A stretch of DNA of 5,286 nt from Actinomycetes bacterium. Its GTDB lineage: Bacteria > Actinomycetota > Actinomycetes > Actinomycetales > Dermatophilaceae. Shown piece by piece: positions 4,442-5,286 of the stretch. Each line of letters begins with the position of its first letter. Within the stretch, counting starts at the first letter, position 1. Made by a program: the position numbers and the translations under genes. The DNA lies in assembly GCA_023389095.1 (NCBI GenBank), contig JAEWFB010000392.1, positions 1 to 5,286 of the forward strand, given 5' to 3'. A model generated the notes under the pieces. That model saw only the letters and a list, made by a program, of their open reading frames with translations. It was not told where the DNA came from and made no database searches.

Positions 4442-5286
4442 GTGGCGGCTGACCTGACCATGTGGTCGAGCGAGGCGTGGTCCTCTGCTGCCGACGTGCA
4501 GCTGCTCGCCCGCAGCCGGGAGGGGTCGGCCGAGGCGTTCGGCGAGCTGTGGCGACGCCACCTGCCCGCCGCGTACGCCGTGGCCCGGCGCGTCCGCGGG
4601 CGCACGAGCCCCGAGGACGTCGTGGCCGAGGCCGCTGCCCGCGTCTTCTCCCTCATCAAGGACGGCCGCGGCCCGGAGGAGCACTTCCGCGCCTACTTCC
4701 TCTCGGCCGTGCGCACCGTCGCCCTCGACTCGAGCAGCCGCGACCTGCGCCTCGTGCCCACCGAGGAGGACGACCTCGACGCGCTCGCCGAGCCCGTCGA
4801 CCAGCCCGAGCCCGACCTCGGCGACGACGAGACCGTCGCCCTGGTCCGCGAGGCGTTCCGGTCGTTGCCCGAGAAGGACCAGCGCGTCCTCTGGCACACG
4901 ACGGTCGAAGGCGCCGCGCCGCGCGTCGTGGCCCCGACGCTCGGCATGAGCGCCAACGCCGTGAGCGTGCGGGCGATGCGGGCCCGCGAGAACCTCCGCG
5001 CCCTCTACCTCGACGCGCGCGCGGAGCGCGGGCTCGCCGACGCCGACACCGACGAGTGCCGGTGGACCATCACCCACCTCGGCGCGCTCGTGCGGGGCCG
5101 GCTGCCCAAGCGCCAGACCGAGCGGGCCCAGGCGCACGTCGCGTCGTGCTCCCACGCGGCCCGGCTGGCTGCCGACCTGCGCGTCATCAACGACGGCTTC
5201 CCGGCCCTCATCGTGCCGCTCGTCCTCGCGGCGGGCGTGTCGACCCCCGGGTTCGTCACGGCCGGAGCCTTCGGGCTGGTCGGCGG
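4442..5286 (+). CDS. ECF sigma factor with C-terminal zinc-finger-like and membrane segments (3' end missing)
   Basis: A sigma-70 family factor of the extracytoplasmic function type, cut by the window end after 281 codons. Sigma region 2 spans about 18-97, with DVQLLARSREGSAEAFGELW, then SPEDVVAEAAARVFSLIKDG and EEHFRAYFLSAVRTVALD. An acidic linker (about 107-130) leads to region 4 (about 132-188): REAFRSLPEKDQRVL, then the helix-turn-helix LGMSANAVSVRAMRARENLR. The extension past about residue 200 has C206, then H232-x3-C236, resembling the zinc motif of anti-sigma factors, but the expected last Cys is replaced (CSHA). FPALIVPLVLAAG (253-265) and following residues look like the start of a membrane segment. 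Such fusions, known from actinobacterial ECF groups such as ECF53, join sigma factor, built-in inhibitor and membrane anchor in one protein, often with an outer domain. That outer part is not visible here. The signal and targets are unknown. A long structured leader precedes it. Confidence 0.85.
   Translation, partial: MAADLTMWSSEAWSSAADVQLLARSREGSAEAFGELWRRHLPAAYAVARRVRGRTSPEDVVAEAAARVFSLIKDGRGPEEHFRAYFLSAVRTVALDSSSRDLRLVPTEEDDLDALAEPVDQPEPDLGDDETVALVREAFRSLPEKDQRVLWHTTVEGAAPRVVAPTLGMSANAVSVRAMRARENLRALYLDARAERGLADADTDECRWTITHLGALVRGRLPKRQTERAQAHVASCSHAARLAADLRVINDGFPALIVPLVLAAGVSTPGFVTAGAFGLVG

Noticed and set aside
4138..4659. Minus-strand open frame across the sigma factor leader
   Set aside because: It overlaps the clearly coding sigma region 2, shows no domain, and runs through the inverted repeats.

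Overview
The window is about 70-75% G+C with strong G/C preference at third codon positions. GTG starts, an ABC-F ATPase of actinobacterial type and a sigma factor fused to a membrane segment all point to a high-GC actinobacterium. Cellulomonadaceae, Promicromonosporaceae and their Micrococcales relatives are a reasonable guess, but the sequence alone does not fix the genus.

Layout. (1) 7-1860 (+): a duplicated-ATPase ABC-F protein with a C-terminal coiled coil (Uup-like). (2) 1871-1905: a 28-bp perfect palindrome set inside what looks like a -35/-10 promoter. (3) 1906-2283 (+): a one-domain VOC/glyoxalase-fold protein, perhaps read from a leaderless mRNA. (4) 2278-2360: three 24-bp tandem repeats that include the VOC stop codon and fill the convergent gap. 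(5) 2390-2929 (-): a MarR regulator of the UrtR/TamR type. (6) 2937-2975: the divergent control region. (7) 2986-3894 (+): trans-aconitate 2-methyltransferase (tam). (8) 3895-4441: a 547-bp gap with no convincing complete gene. It holds short tandem repeats, apparent ends of lost genes and a highly structured leader. (9) 4442-5286 (+, cut by the window end): an ECF sigma factor with a C-terminal zinc-finger-like segment and the start of a membrane segment.

How the parts work together. tamR and tam are divergent, as described for TamR of Streptomyces coelicolor. There a MarR protein senses aconitate/citrate and controls the enzyme that methylates, and so detoxifies, the aconitase inhibitor trans-aconitate. 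The control region here carries CTTGA/TCAAG half-sites. The same half-sites, in their best palindromic form (CTTGATATCAAG core), cover the promoter of the neighbouring VOC gene. The sequence therefore suggests that the VOC protein belongs to the trans-aconitate/citrate-stress regulon, which I do not know to be described. The ABC-F gene and the sigma factor look like independent units.

The most unusual stretches are the operator-promoter at 1866-1905 and the leader of the sigma factor. The leader has a 16-bp hairpin whose right arm can also pair with two other boxes, and a second hairpin touching the ribosome binding site. The intergenic gap also encodes, on the minus strand, a short peptide matching the start of the cryptochrome/photolyase family, which looks like a remnant of a lost gene.
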